A stretch of 16,422 bases of DNA from JBBQBM01 sp038317375 (GCA_038317375.1 JBBQBM010000009.1:1-16422); one strand, 5' to 3'. Numbered from the stretch's first letter, positions 1 through 7,263 are shown. Made by a program: numbers and translations. Notes: generated by a model not told the origin, from the letters alone.

Positions 1-2
1 TA

Positions 3-92
3 GCTATCCCATCAGACTTCTTAAGCGAATGCTATAATGACTCTAGCCCCGGCGAAGAGATTATCGCCAACCCAAACGGCCCGCTCAACTAG
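3..92 (+). CDS. C-terminal end of an unidentified protein (5' partial)
   Basis: An open frame enters from the left edge of the window and ends at a TAG at 90-92. The 29 visible residues form an acidic, soluble-looking tail (A-I-P-S-D-F at its start, P-N-G-P-L-N at its end). The stop abuts the stop of the opposite-strand cobW-type gene (93-95) with no base between them, which is what two real convergent genes in a compact genome would look like. Frame 2 also gives a short tail that ends at 37, but that tail is basic and does not meet the neighbour so neatly. I cannot name the protein from so little sequence. Confidence 0.45.
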   Translation, partial: AIPSDFLSECYNDSSPGEEIIANPNGPLN

Positions 93-1100
93 TTATCTAT
101 ACAAGTTTAGGTCTAAAAGATTACCGGCTATGTCGTCAGGATTTATGTCGACTAGTGATTGCAGTTCAGTGTTCAATTTAGCTTCGTCGAAGTTGTCGCC
201 GATAAACACAAGGTCGGTTTTCGGTACTTGGCCGCGCCAGTTGTCGAGCTTCAAACTAAATCGCTTGCCTACAAGCTGGAAGATAAACTTTTGCTCGAGA
301 CCTTTAATACCAAAATACACAAAGCCTTTAGCGCGGTAGATTCCTTTCGGGATTTTAGCGTTCATGTATTCTTCAAAGCCTCTAGGGTCGATTGGCTTAT
401 TGCTCGAAAAACTAACTTTCTTAAACGTTTCGTGTAGGTGATCGGTGTGATTATCACTATCACGTAACGAGACTTGCGAACCTTTTGGGGCGATTCGGCG
501 CTTCAGTGTATCGGCGTCGAGTAGTAGGCGCGTGTCGACCGCTCCATTCTCGGCTTTAATGATCTGAGCTCCGATACCTAAGAATTCCAAGTAACCTTCA
601 ATTTCCTTCAGTTTTTGTTTTGTAACTAGATCGATCTTGTTGAGGATGATAATGTCGGCAATTGCTAGTTGCTTAAAGAAGTCAGGGTGTTTCTTCTCCA
701 TCTCTAGCACATTCTCGGCGTCGATAAGAGCGATGACGCTGTCCAGGTGCGCCATTTTGTTTTTGGATTGTTCGAGAATATTGACGAGTTCTTTTGGTTC
801 AGCCAGCCCACTAGCTTCAATCACGATGTAATCAAGTGTGCTGCCGATGTGCGCCAGTTGGCTTATGGCGTCGTCTAGCCCGCTGTCTTCGGAAGCGCAG
901 CAAATGCAACCATTACTGAGCTCGAGTTTGCTGTCGGTCTGGCGAGCAACTAGCATGGAGTCGATGTTGATCGAGCCAAAGTCGTTAACAATCACGCCAA
1001 TCTTAAGCCCCTGGTTTTCTTTGAGCAGGTGATTAAGTAGGCTGGTTTTGCCACTACCGAGGAAGCCGGTCAGTGCAAGTATCGGGATCTTCTTATTCAT
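93..1100 (-). CDS. CobW/COG0523-family metal-chaperone GTPase
   Basis: A 335-aa G3E-type P-loop GTPase. Visible motifs are the Walker A GFLGSGKT (residues 12-19), the family metal-binding motif GCICC (64-68), an EASGLAEP switch segment (95-102) and the NKID base-recognition motif (154-157). The C-terminal third (about 215-330, starting near LHETFKKVSF) fits the CobW C-terminal domain. Members insert or deliver metals (Zn, Co, Fe), coupling GTP hydrolysis to metal transfer through the CxCC thiols. No cobalamin gene is nearby, so a zinc or general metallochaperone role is more likely than B12 synthesis. The gene is divergent from the tmRNA gene. A weak -10 box (TAAAGT, 1113-1108 on the minus strand) lies 7 nt before the ATG, and there is no Shine-Dalgarno. 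The length is normal for the family. Confidence 0.9.
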   Translation of the reverse strand: MNKKIPILALTGFLGSGKTSLLNHLLKENQGLKIGVIVNDFGSINIDSMLVARQTDSKLELSNGCICCASEDSGLDDAISQLAHIGSTLDYIVIEASGLAEPKELVNILEQSKNKMAHLDSVIALIDAENVLEMEKKHPDFFKQLAIADIIILNKIDLVTKQKLKEIEGYLEFLGIGAQIIKAENGAVDTRLLLDADTLKRRIAPKGSQVSLRDSDNHTDHLHETFKKVSFSSNKPIDPRGFEEYMNAKIPKGIYRAKGFVYFGIKGLEQKFIFQLVGKRFSLKLDNWRGQVPKTDLVFIGDNFDEAKLNTELQSLVDINPDDIAGNLLDLNLYR

Positions 1101-1148
1101 TAAAAATACTTTAACATAAAATGTCTGGTAATACTAATGCTTATGTGT

Positions 1149-1154
1149 TATAAT
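1149..1154 (+). promoter_or_regulatory. -10 box of the tmRNA gene
   Basis: A perfect TATAAT sits 9 nt before the mature 5' end of the tmRNA at 1164. I see no good -35 at normal spacing (TGGTAA at 1126-1131 is poor). The spacing matches a transcription start just upstream of 1164, followed by 5' trimming. Confidence 0.7.
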
Positions 1155-1163
1155 AATGGCTTC

Positions 1164-1572
1164 GGGGCTGAATTTTAAGCTAGACGAATGGACATTTACA
1201 AGTTGGCGCCAGCAGGCCGAGGTGATCTGAACGTTATCCGGATCAAGCCTTTTAAACGGCAACAAATTTACAGCGATGATTGACAAAGCTATAAACTCTC
1301 GAGTTTTTAGTGGCGCTAGTCTTAGCTTTGCAACAGTTTAATTACTGTAGCGATCAGTTTCGTGACGTCAGATAGCAAAACTGGTCTTATATTTCTGACT
1401 GCTTAGTTTGTAGCAATCCTCTACATTCTATTAAGACTTTGGATTGCAGTACATTGGGTATTTTGTTCACATCGAGCCCTTTGTACTAAAGAAACAAATA
1501 AAGTGAAATAAGCCTGTAGAACCCCAATCTGTAACCAATCGGACCCGGTGGCAGTAACCGGCAGCTCCTCCA
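1164..1572 (+). ncRNA. ssrA: Transfer-messenger RNA (tmRNA)
   Basis: This RNA rescues stalled ribosomes by trans-translation with SmpB. The 5' end GGGGCTG (1164-1170) pairs with CAGCTCC (1562-1568) as a seven-pair acceptor stem that includes the G3-U70 pair recognised by alanyl-tRNA synthetase. An encoded CCA follows at 1570-1572. The segment around 1510-1545 aligns by eye with the E. coli 3' domain (TAAGCCTGTAG versus TAAGCATGTAG, then ATCGGAC versus TTCGGAC). A T-stem CCGGT/ACCGG (1545-1549 with 1557-1561) abuts the acceptor stem. A tag frame begins near 1273 and stops at 1339-1341, inside the loop of a helix-5 hairpin (1330-1351), as in other tmRNAs. The length of 409 nt is somewhat above the E. 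coli 363 nt. The T-loop (GGCAGTA) and the tag C-terminus are unusual. Confidence 0.92.
1273..1341 (+). other. tmRNA tag-peptide reading frame
   Basis: By alignment with E. coli (resume codon GCA about 15 nt after CCGCA), the resume codon here is most likely GCG at 1273-1275. That gives a 22-residue tag starting A-M-I-D-K and ending S-F-A-T-V before TAA at 1339-1341. The stop lies in the loop of a hairpin with stem ACAGT/ACTGT (1333-1337 with 1344-1348), the helix-5 arrangement typical of tmRNA, which supports this frame and stop. The other two frames hit stops within a few codons of the resume region. An in-frame upstream GGC at 1258 cannot be fully excluded as the resume codon. Confidence 0.7.
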
Positions 1573-1611
1573 AGAAAACACTCCACCTTTTTGCGTGGAG
1601 TTTTTTCTTGG
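1570..1611 (+). terminator. Intrinsic terminator of the tmRNA gene
   Basis: ACTCCAC (1580-1586) pairs with GTGGAGT (1595-1601). After one C/T mismatch, the flanks CCAAGAAAA and TTTTCTTGG extend the stem. The six-T run at 1601-1606 follows the GC core. The hairpin starts at the tmRNA CCA itself, so primary transcripts would have the 3' end folded in until it is processed. Confidence 0.85.
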
Positions 1612-1643
1612 AATGAAATAGCGGTTACTGCTACGAAAGCCGT

Positions 1644-1672
1644 TTGCTCTAATGCTTAAACACGCTTAAAAT
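1644..1672 (+). promoter_or_regulatory. Candidate promoter for the 65-aa ORF
   Basis: TTGCTC (1644-1649) and TAAAAT (1667-1672) are separated by exactly 17 nt. The -10 box ends 9 nt before the ATG at 1682, matching the -10-to-start spacing seen at other genes in this window. Confidence 0.45.
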
Positions 1673-1681
1673 AGAGAAGTA

Positions 1682-1879
1682 ATGTTTCCACTTCGAAAAA
1701 ATCGTCGACCAGTAAAACATCGGACTCCATCCGTAGATATCACAGACTCTTTTATACTGCACTTCGAAGACATACGGCCAACACATAAAAGCGCGAAATT
1801 AGCGCACAGAGTAATCTATTTGGTCGGGTTTTCATTAATAGCTTCGTCGATTACTTTTTGCGTCTGTAGCGCTGTATAA
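1682..1879 (+). CDS. Small membrane-anchored protein or leader peptide (65 aa)
   Basis: The 65-residue ORF has a strongly basic N-terminus (K/R/H-rich, residues 5-14), a polar middle and a hydrophobic C-terminal segment (about 44-64), as in a tail-anchored small protein. I recognise no family. Support comes from a 17-nt-spaced promoter ending 9 nt before the ATG. Its stop codon (1877-1879) falls inside the -10 box and at the edge of the palindrome of the following ABC-F gene, so read-through would place the palindrome as an RNA hairpin ahead of that gene. It could be a genuine small gene, a leader ORF controlling the ABC-F gene, or chance. Confidence 0.35.
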   Translation: MFPLRKNRRPVKHRTPSVDITDSFILHFEDIRPTHKSAKLAHRVIYLVGFSLIASSITFCVCSAV

Positions 1880-1880
1880 T
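1875..1880 (+). promoter_or_regulatory. -10 box of the ABC-F gene
   Basis: A perfect TATAAT, with TTACTT (1851-1856) as a possible -35 at 18 nt. It ends 31 nt before the ATG at 1912, so this gene has a short leader, unlike most others here. The box overlaps the left arm of the 28-bp palindrome. Confidence 0.65.
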
Positions 1881-1905
1881 AATACTTAACATGTTAAGTA
1901 TTATT
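1878..1905 (+). promoter_or_regulatory. 28-bp perfect palindrome, candidate operator or leader hairpin
   Basis: Positions 1878-1891 and 1892-1905 are exact reverse complements, with core TACTTAACATGTTAAGTA. The site overlaps the -10 box and covers the predicted transcription start, the usual place for a TetR- or MarR-type repressor operator. As RNA it would form an AU-rich hairpin just before the start codon. No regulator gene is visible in the window. Confidence 0.6.
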
Positions 1906-1911
1906 TAAACA

Positions 1912-3567
1912 ATGATAGAACTTGCGAGCGTGCGCCGAAGCATGGGCGCCCGCGAATTATTCACTAGTATTAATCTCCTTCTAAGCAGCCGTAGTATAAG
2001 CGCGATTATTGGTCGTAACGGCGAAGGTAAAAGTACTCTGCTAAGAATTATTTCCGGGGTTGACCATGACTTCGAAGGCACCAGAAATGTGTCGGCTGGA
2101 GAGACGATAGCATTTGCTACCCAAGAGGCCGACAGCAGTGACGGCGAGTCCGCAAGGGAGTACATCAAGCGCCGTCTGCCAGACTATCAACGTCTCGACC
2201 AAATAATCGAGAATGGCCACGCCCTGCTAAGCGGCAGCAAAACAGACATTAACCTATACTCGGATGCCTTAGACAAATTTACTCACCTTGGTTACTTTGC
2301 TATTGATTCCGACATCGAAAAGGCAGTTGCGACAATCGGCCTCGCTGAGAATCTATTAGAGCAGGCATATAAGACATTATCTGGTGGCCAACAAAAGCTG
2401 ATAGACCTGGCCATGATTATGGTTAGCCCCAGTACGACATTGCTTCTTGACGAACCAACAAACCATATGGACGCTTGGGCGAAGCAGAGTTTTATCGAAT
2501 GGCTAAAAAAACAATCGTCCACTATTTTGATTGTTACCCACGACCGCGACATACTCGACGCTGTTGACACTATTTATGAACTTAAAGATCGAAAACTGAT
2601 TGAATATACTGGCAATTACCAAGCTTATCTAAAACAAAACAGAGTATCGACATCCACAAACATCCATCAGTTTGAAGTAGATACGAAAACTGTCGAAAGG
2701 TTAAAGAAGCAACTAGTCGAGGCCGAACGCAAAAAGTTACGTTGCAAATCGAACCCCAACCCATTCGTGCCATTAGTCATTAGGCTTAAGAAAGAACTGG
2801 ATAAGATAGAAGAAGCTCTAGAAAAGCCAAGTGCTTGGATAGACCAGCGCTCTGTGGCCGACCTAAAACCAGATGAACGCAAGCGTTACGAAAAATACAA
2901 AACAGCTGGGTTGTCGCTAAAGTCCAAGCACGAGTCGACGCGAGGCAGTGGATCGACACTCTTGAATGTTGAGGGCTTGAGCGTTGGCTACGACACGACT
3001 TTGTTTAAGCCAGTTACTTTTCGTTTATTGCGCGGCGAACACATAAGGCTTGCCGGCCGAAATGGTGTAGGCAAAACCAGCCTCATTCATGCAGTTACCG
3101 ATTTTGTGACAGGGCATGAGCCGAAAACCAAATGCTTTAGTGGTTTTATTGAAGTGGCCCCAAAAATGACTATTGCCGAATATAAACAGCACGGCGAGGA
3201 CGAATTTCGTGGCAAGACCTTATATGAAGCGATTGAAACAGTCCTCGATTCTTGTGGGAAGGCCGTAAATGAACAAGTCGTTCGACGAACTTTGTCGCAG
3301 TATTTGTTTGACCCAATGGCCGACGCACTCAAGCAGTTCGAAGTGTTATCTGGAGGCGAAAAAGCCAGGTTAAATTTAATGAAGTTACTACTCACCGCAC
3401 CCGACATTATGATTCTCGACGAACCGACTAACCACCTGGATTTGCCTTCAATCGAAGAGCTCGAGAGCCTATTGCACAGCTATGACGGTGCGGTCTTGTT
3501 TGTGAGCCACGATAGTTACTTCGCACAAGAACTTGGCGGTGAATTGGTTACTTTAGAAGCAAGTTAG
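1912..3567 (+). CDS. ABC-F family ATPase (ribosome-associated type)
   Basis: A 551-aa protein with two fused nucleotide-binding domains and no membrane segment, the ABC-F architecture. Domain 1 has Walker A GRNGEGKS (34-41), signature LSGGQ (157-161), Walker B LLLDEPTNHMD (about 177-187) and the H-loop His 210. Domain 2 has GRNGVGKT (382-389), LSGGE (479-483), ILDEPTNHLD (about 501-510) and His 533. Both catalytic glutamates are present. The lysine- and glutamate-rich linker between domains (about 245-340) corresponds to the region that reaches the ribosomal P site or peptidyl-transferase centre in this family. ABC-F proteins act on translating ribosomes as antibiotic-protection or translation factors. 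I cannot assign a subfamily. The palindrome over the promoter suggests inducible expression. There is no Shine-Dalgarno before the ATG. Confidence 0.9.
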   Translation: MIELASVRRSMGARELFTSINLLLSSRSISAIIGRNGEGKSTLLRIISGVDHDFEGTRNVSAGETIAFATQEADSSDGESAREYIKRRLPDYQRLDQIIENGHALLSGSKTDINLYSDALDKFTHLGYFAIDSDIEKAVATIGLAENLLEQAYKTLSGGQQKLIDLAMIMVSPSTTLLLDEPTNHMDAWAKQSFIEWLKKQSSTILIVTHDRDILDAVDTIYELKDRKLIEYTGNYQAYLKQNRVSTSTNIHQFEVDTKTVERLKKQLVEAERKKLRCKSNPNPFVPLVIRLKKELDKIEEALEKPSAWIDQRSVADLKPDERKRYEKYKTAGLSLKSKHESTRGSGSTLLNVEGLSVGYDTTLFKPVTFRLLRGEHIRLAGRNGVGKTSLIHAVTDFVTGHEPKTKCFSGFIEVAPKMTIAEYKQHGEDEFRGKTLYEAIETVLDSCGKAVNEQVVRRTLSQYLFDPMADALKQFEVLSGGEKARLNLMKLLLTAPDIMILDEPTNHLDLPSIEELESLLHSYDGAVLFVSHDSYFAQELGGELVTLEAS

Positions 3568-3572
3568 TTTGG

Positions 3573-3578
3573 TATACT
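3573..3578 (+). promoter_or_regulatory. -10 box of the ABC transporter operon
   Basis: TATACT lies between the ABC-F stop and the next ATG, ending 8 nt before the start at 3587. TTACTT (3548-3553) is a possible -35 with a 19-nt spacer. The geometry implies a transcript starting at or within a few bases of the ATG. Confidence 0.55.
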
Positions 3579-3586
3579 AGTTGGAC

Positions 3587-4282
3587 ATGATCGAAGTTAA
3601 AAAAGTATCCAAAGTTTATGGCAAGAAAGAAAATGCCTTTACCGCCCTGCATGATATTTCTTTATCTATAAAATCCGGCGAGGTGATGGCCGTTGTCGGC
3701 AAGAGCGGTTCCGGCAAATCAACGCTTATTCATATTTTGACCGGTCTCGACAAACCAACAAAAGGTGATGTCAAAAGCGGTGGCCAAAGTATTTTTCTTG
3801 GCGACACCGATACCTGGCGCGGTGCCAATATCGGAATTGTTTTCCAGCAATTTTTCTTACAAAACAACGACACTGTCTTACAAAACGTGGCCCTCCCTTT
3901 AAAAATTCAAGGCATATCAAAGAAACCACGCGAGCAAGCGGCCCGAGAAGCACTTGAACAAGTTGGTCTTAGCGACAAGCTAAAGAACAAGGCGAACAAT
4001 TTATCTGGTGGCCAGAAACAACGCGTGGCAATTGCTCGAGCGATCGTCGGTAAGCCACAAGTACTAGTAGCCGACGAACCGACGGGAAACTTAGATAGTG
4101 AGAATGGCGAAGCCATTGTTCAGCTGCTTTTTGAGCTAAACAAGAATAACCAAACTACGCTTTTAATGGTGACTCATGATGAAGATCTTGCTGAGCGCTG
4201 CGACAGAATCGTTCGGCTTAAAGACGGCAAAATAGTGACAATTTCGGCAGGCAAGCATGCTGCTAAGAGGAACAAGAAATGA
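3587..4282 (+). CDS. ABC transporter ATP-binding protein, MacB/LolD type
   Basis: A 231-aa ATPase that would power the permease encoded next. It shows Walker A GKSGSGKS (38-45), a Q-loop with FQQFFLQ (86-92), the ABC signature LSGGQKQR (139-146), Walker B VLVADEP (159-165) and the H-loop His 197. The extended signature, the DEPTGNLD box and the length all fit the MacB/LolD/FtsE class (type VII ABC). I chose the ATG at 3587 rather than the in-frame TTG at 3581, because the -10 box at 3573-3578 makes 3587 the natural 5' end and the protein then begins M-I-E-V-K-K as in relatives. The TGA overlaps the permease ATG by 4 nt, showing translational coupling. The substrate is unknown. Confidence 0.9.
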   Translation: MIEVKKVSKVYGKKENAFTALHDISLSIKSGEVMAVVGKSGSGKSTLIHILTGLDKPTKGDVKSGGQSIFLGDTDTWRGANIGIVFQQFFLQNNDTVLQNVALPLKIQGISKKPREQAAREALEQVGLSDKLKNKANNLSGGQKQRVAIARAIVGKPQVLVADEPTGNLDSENGEAIVQLLFELNKNNQTTLLMVTHDEDLAERCDRIVRLKDGKIVTISAGKHAAKRNKK

Positions 4283-5544
4283 AAAAGCTAGATCTAATAA
4301 AAACTGCTAACAGTAATCTACGCCGCAGTAAAATGAGGACTTTTCTAACTGTATTCTCGATTGTCATTGGTGCCTTCACGCTTGCTATGTCTCTTGGTCT
4401 AGGTGAAGGTATACGCGGGTATATTAATTCTCAAATCGGTGCATATGAAGACGCCAATCTTTACCGAGTGGTTAAGCAGGGTGCCGACAGTTTTCAGGGT
4501 AGCTTTAGCTCGCCCGAACCAAAAGATTACAAACCAGATTCTAAACAAAGTATTTCTGATTACGCTCAATACTTATTGTCGCCCGCAGATGTTGCAGTAA
4601 TTACTAAACTAAAAGGCGTCAAAGACGTGCGGTTGCCATATGCCGTCGCGATTGAATACGTCACCGGTGCGGATGGTAAAAAGTACACAGCTCCTGGCGA
4701 CACGTCGTCACCTGAGATTGCCAAAACGTTTGTTGCAGGTGAAGCGGTTCTACCGGACGAAGTTGGTAAGGTTGTACTCTCGAACAAATACTTGTCAGTA
4801 GTAGGCGCGTCGACTCCAGAACAAGCGATCGGTAAAACAATAAAAACCACAATCAAGCTCGCAGACGGCACTTTTAAAGATTATAACCTTGTTATCAAGG
4901 GAGTTATAAACCCAGGCATTTTTGACCAAGCCTTGAACTACTCACAGGCACAGGGTAAAGAAATGTCCACGCTCCAGCGTGGGGATTCCGCAGAATCATT
5001 TTCTCAAATATATGTTAGCCGGCGCGATGATGTTAGCGAAGCTGACTTGAAGGCGGCGTTTATCAAGGCCAAGTATGAGGCTGGCTCAATAAAGGATTTA
5101 GTAGCAACTTTGAATGGCATTATTACCGGTGCCCAGCTTGGCCTTGGGGCATTTTCAGCAATCGCAATACTTGCGGCTGTGGTAGGCGTTGTCAACACGT
5201 TGTTTATGGCAGTACTAGAACGAACAAAGGAGATTGGACTTTACCGCGCCCTTGGAGCTAAGAGAAAAACTGTCTTCGCACTATTTAGTATCGAAGCGGC
5301 TCTAATAGGTTTCTGGGGAAGTGTGTTTGGGCTACTAGTTGCAAACCTGGCCCGGCTCGGTATTAACAAAGTCGCTGAAGACACATTCCTAAAAGGCGTT
5401 CAAGGCTACAAATTATTGAATCTAACACCGAACCTACACGTAACTATCATGGCCTCGATTATCGTTGTTACTTTGATAGCGGGAATAATCCCAGCTTTCA
5501 AAGCTTCGCGACTTAACCCTATCGATGCTCTAAAGTACGAATAG
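4279..5544 (+). CDS. ABC transporter permease, MacB/FtsX type
   Basis: A 421-aa membrane protein with the MacB topology. There is one N-terminal membrane segment (about 20-42), a large extracellular MacB-like core domain (about 45-285), and three C-terminal segments (about 288-311, 333-356 and 386-406). The cytoplasmic loop ERTKEIGLYRALGAKRKTV (about 314-332) and the ending PAFKASRLNPIDALKYE are hallmarks of the FtsX/MacB permease domain. Such systems work as mechanotransmission machines that export peptides, lipoproteins or antibiotics, or control envelope processes. No membrane-fusion (MacA-like) partner is adjacent, as is common in monoderm cells. The gene overlaps the ATPase by 4 nt (ATGA). 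Confidence 0.9.
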   Translation: MKKLDLIKTANSNLRRSKMRTFLTVFSIVIGAFTLAMSLGLGEGIRGYINSQIGAYEDANLYRVVKQGADSFQGSFSSPEPKDYKPDSKQSISDYAQYLLSPADVAVITKLKGVKDVRLPYAVAIEYVTGADGKKYTAPGDTSSPEIAKTFVAGEAVLPDEVGKVVLSNKYLSVVGASTPEQAIGKTIKTTIKLADGTFKDYNLVIKGVINPGIFDQALNYSQAQGKEMSTLQRGDSAESFSQIYVSRRDDVSEADLKAAFIKAKYEAGSIKDLVATLNGIITGAQLGLGAFSAIAILAAVVGVVNTLFMAVLERTKEIGLYRALGAKRKTVFALFSIEAALIGFWGSVFGLLVANLARLGINKVAEDTFLKGVQGYKLLNLTPNLHVTIMASIIVVTLIAGIIPAFKASRLNPIDALKYE

Positions 5545-5557
5545 AACTTACGACGCG

Positions 5558-5563
5558 TATAAT
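5558..5563 (+). promoter_or_regulatory. -10 box of metG
   Basis: A perfect TATAAT ends 10 nt before the metG ATG at 5574. There is no Shine-Dalgarno in the short gap and no clear -35. The expected leader is at most a few bases. Confidence 0.6.
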
Positions 5564-5573
5564 AGACTTCAAG

Positions 5574-7028
5574 ATGACTAAATTTTATGTGTGTACGGCT
5601 ATTCCGTACGTCAACGATAAACCGCATATTGGGCATGCGGTATTGCACCTATATGCTGATGTACTGGCTCGATATCATCGTCAGTTAGGAGATGATGTTC
5701 TGTTTTCTGCCGGGACGGATGAGCATGGCGGTAAGATAGCTGAGTCGGCCGAGAAAGCCGGTAAAAAGCCCCAAGAGCTAGTCGACGAGTTTAGCGCGAG
5801 CTTCAAACAAGGTTTGGAAAAACTTGGCATTAGCAATGACAGATTTATTAGAACAACAGACAACGGCCACGAAGATCGCGCGGCAATAATCTGGAAGAAT
5901 CTTGAAAAAGACATATATAAGAATACATACAGTGGGATGTACTGTGTCGGTTGTGAGGAATTCAAGACAAGTGCGTATGTCAAAGACACAAATGGTGAAT
6001 GCCCATTGCACAAAAGAGTCTACGAAAAAATAGAAGAGGAAAACTACTTCTTCCGTTTGAGTAAATATAACGATCAAATAAAAAAAGCGATTGAAAGCGA
6101 TGAATTCACTATTATGCCGGTGTCGCGTAAGTCGGAGATCTTGGGACTACTAAAACAGGGTTTAGAAGATATTAGTATTAGTCGCAGTGCCGAAAAGATC
6201 AGCTGGGGCATACCGGTGCCTGGGGACGCAACACAAGTTATGTATGTTTGGTTCGAGGCGCTAATGAACTACATCACTGTGCTTGGGTATCCTGAACACG
6301 CCGATTTTAAGCAGTATTGGCCGGCCGATGTTCAAGTAATCGGAAAAGATATATTGCGTTTCCATGCCGCTATCTGGCCAGGCATGTTGCTAGCGCTAGG
6401 AATTCCATTGCCTAAAACATTATATGTTCACGGATTTGTCAGTTCGAACGGACAAAAAATGAGTAAAACTCTTGGGAATGTTGTCGATCCTTTGGAGGTA
6501 GTGGATAAATACGGGCTAGACGCTTTCAGATATTTCTTTTTGCGCCACGGTCCATCATCCGAAGACGTAGATTTTACATGGGAGAAATTCGAATCTGCCT
6601 ATAACAGCGAGCTTGCTAACGAACTCGGCAATGCCGTGCAACGCGTCGCCGTGATGGTCAAAACTTATCAGGACGGGGTGATAGGCAACACGCCAGAAAG
6701 TAAGCACGATGAAGGTGCCTACAACCAAGCGATGGCTGATTTTCGTTTTGATAAAGCTCTCGAGGTAGTTTGGGAGCAGATACACGGCTTGAATCAATTT
6801 ATCGACGAAGAAAAACCTTGGGTGATAGCGAAAAGCGATGACAAAGACCATTTGCGCGAAGTACTGGCAACTTGCGTTAGCAATCTACTAGAAATTGCTG
6901 AGCTACTGATACCGTTTTTGCCGGATACAGCCGCCAAAATTCAAGCAGTGTTCAAAGACGGGATTGTCCGCCCGTTTGAGGGAACACTATTCCCGCGTCT
7001 CCTCGTATCCCACACCGACAAACATTAA
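5574..7028 (+). CDS. metG: Methionyl-tRNA synthetase, short form
   Basis: This 484-aa class I synthetase charges tRNA-Met with methionine for initiation and elongation. The HIGH motif is at residues 18-21 and KMSKT at 295-299. A single zinc knuckle with Cys124, Cys127, Cys143 and His146 in the connective-peptide insertion is the C-C-C-H form seen in Thermus-like enzymes. The anticodon-binding helical domain spans about 330-470, with the conserved EEKPW segment. The protein ends soon after that domain, so it lacks the C-terminal tRNA-binding (EMAP/OB) appendix of E. coli or Bacillus MetRS, giving a minimal enzyme. The TATAAT ends only 10 nt upstream, suggesting a near-leaderless mRNA. It is a separate transcription unit from the ABC transporter genes. 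Confidence 0.95.
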   Translation: MTKFYVCTAIPYVNDKPHIGHAVLHLYADVLARYHRQLGDDVLFSAGTDEHGGKIAESAEKAGKKPQELVDEFSASFKQGLEKLGISNDRFIRTTDNGHEDRAAIIWKNLEKDIYKNTYSGMYCVGCEEFKTSAYVKDTNGECPLHKRVYEKIEEENYFFRLSKYNDQIKKAIESDEFTIMPVSRKSEILGLLKQGLEDISISRSAEKISWGIPVPGDATQVMYVWFEALMNYITVLGYPEHADFKQYWPADVQVIGKDILRFHAAIWPGMLLALGIPLPKTLYVHGFVSSNGQKMSKTLGNVVDPLEVVDKYGLDAFRYFFLRHGPSSEDVDFTWEKFESAYNSELANELGNAVQRVAVMVKTYQDGVIGNTPESKHDEGAYNQAMADFRFDKALEVVWEQIHGLNQFIDEEKPWVIAKSDDKDHLREVLATCVSNLLEIAELLIPFLPDTAAKIQAVFKDGIVRPFEGTLFPRLLVSHTDKH

Positions 7029-7030
7029 TA

Positions 7031-7043
7031 CCGGCAAAGCCGG
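7031..7043 (+). terminator. Weak hairpin after metG
   Basis: CCGGC-AAA-GCCGG forms a 5-bp GC stem 3 nt after the metG stop. The downstream sequence is only loosely T-rich (a TTTGTCTCTT stretch about 10 nt later), so terminator function is uncertain. Confidence 0.3.
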
Positions 7044-7232
7044 CTATTGAAGTTTGTCTCTTGGCTATTTTCAGTCTATCCAGTCCAGTACTCGCTTCAA
7101 CGTAGTTGTACCTACGCCTCGCTCCGTGCTTCCTAGATATACCGAAATTAGCTCAAGTGTGAAATCCGAGGTGTATAGAAAACAAATTGATAATCTAAAG
7201 AAATTGCACAGAACCTACTTAGTTGAAGTGGA

Positions 7233-7263
7233 CGAGCGAGGGGGTTTTTACCCCCTCTACTCG
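7233..7263 (-). terminator. Strong hairpin ending the small-protein operon
   Basis: GAGGGGGT (7238-7245) pairs perfectly with ACCCCCTC (7250-7257) around a TTTT loop, and an outer CGAG/CTCG pairing (7233-7236 with 7260-7263) extends it. It lies 13 nt past the last stop codon of the minus-strand small-gene cluster and also faces the metG transcript. Neither side has a clear T run, so it may block transcription from both directions or protect 3' ends rather than be a textbook terminator. Confidence 0.6.

Noticed and set aside
7147..7165. TTAGCTCAAGTGTG, resembling a tRNA D-arm
   Set aside because: No cloverleaf can be built from the surrounding bases, and no T-arm follows.
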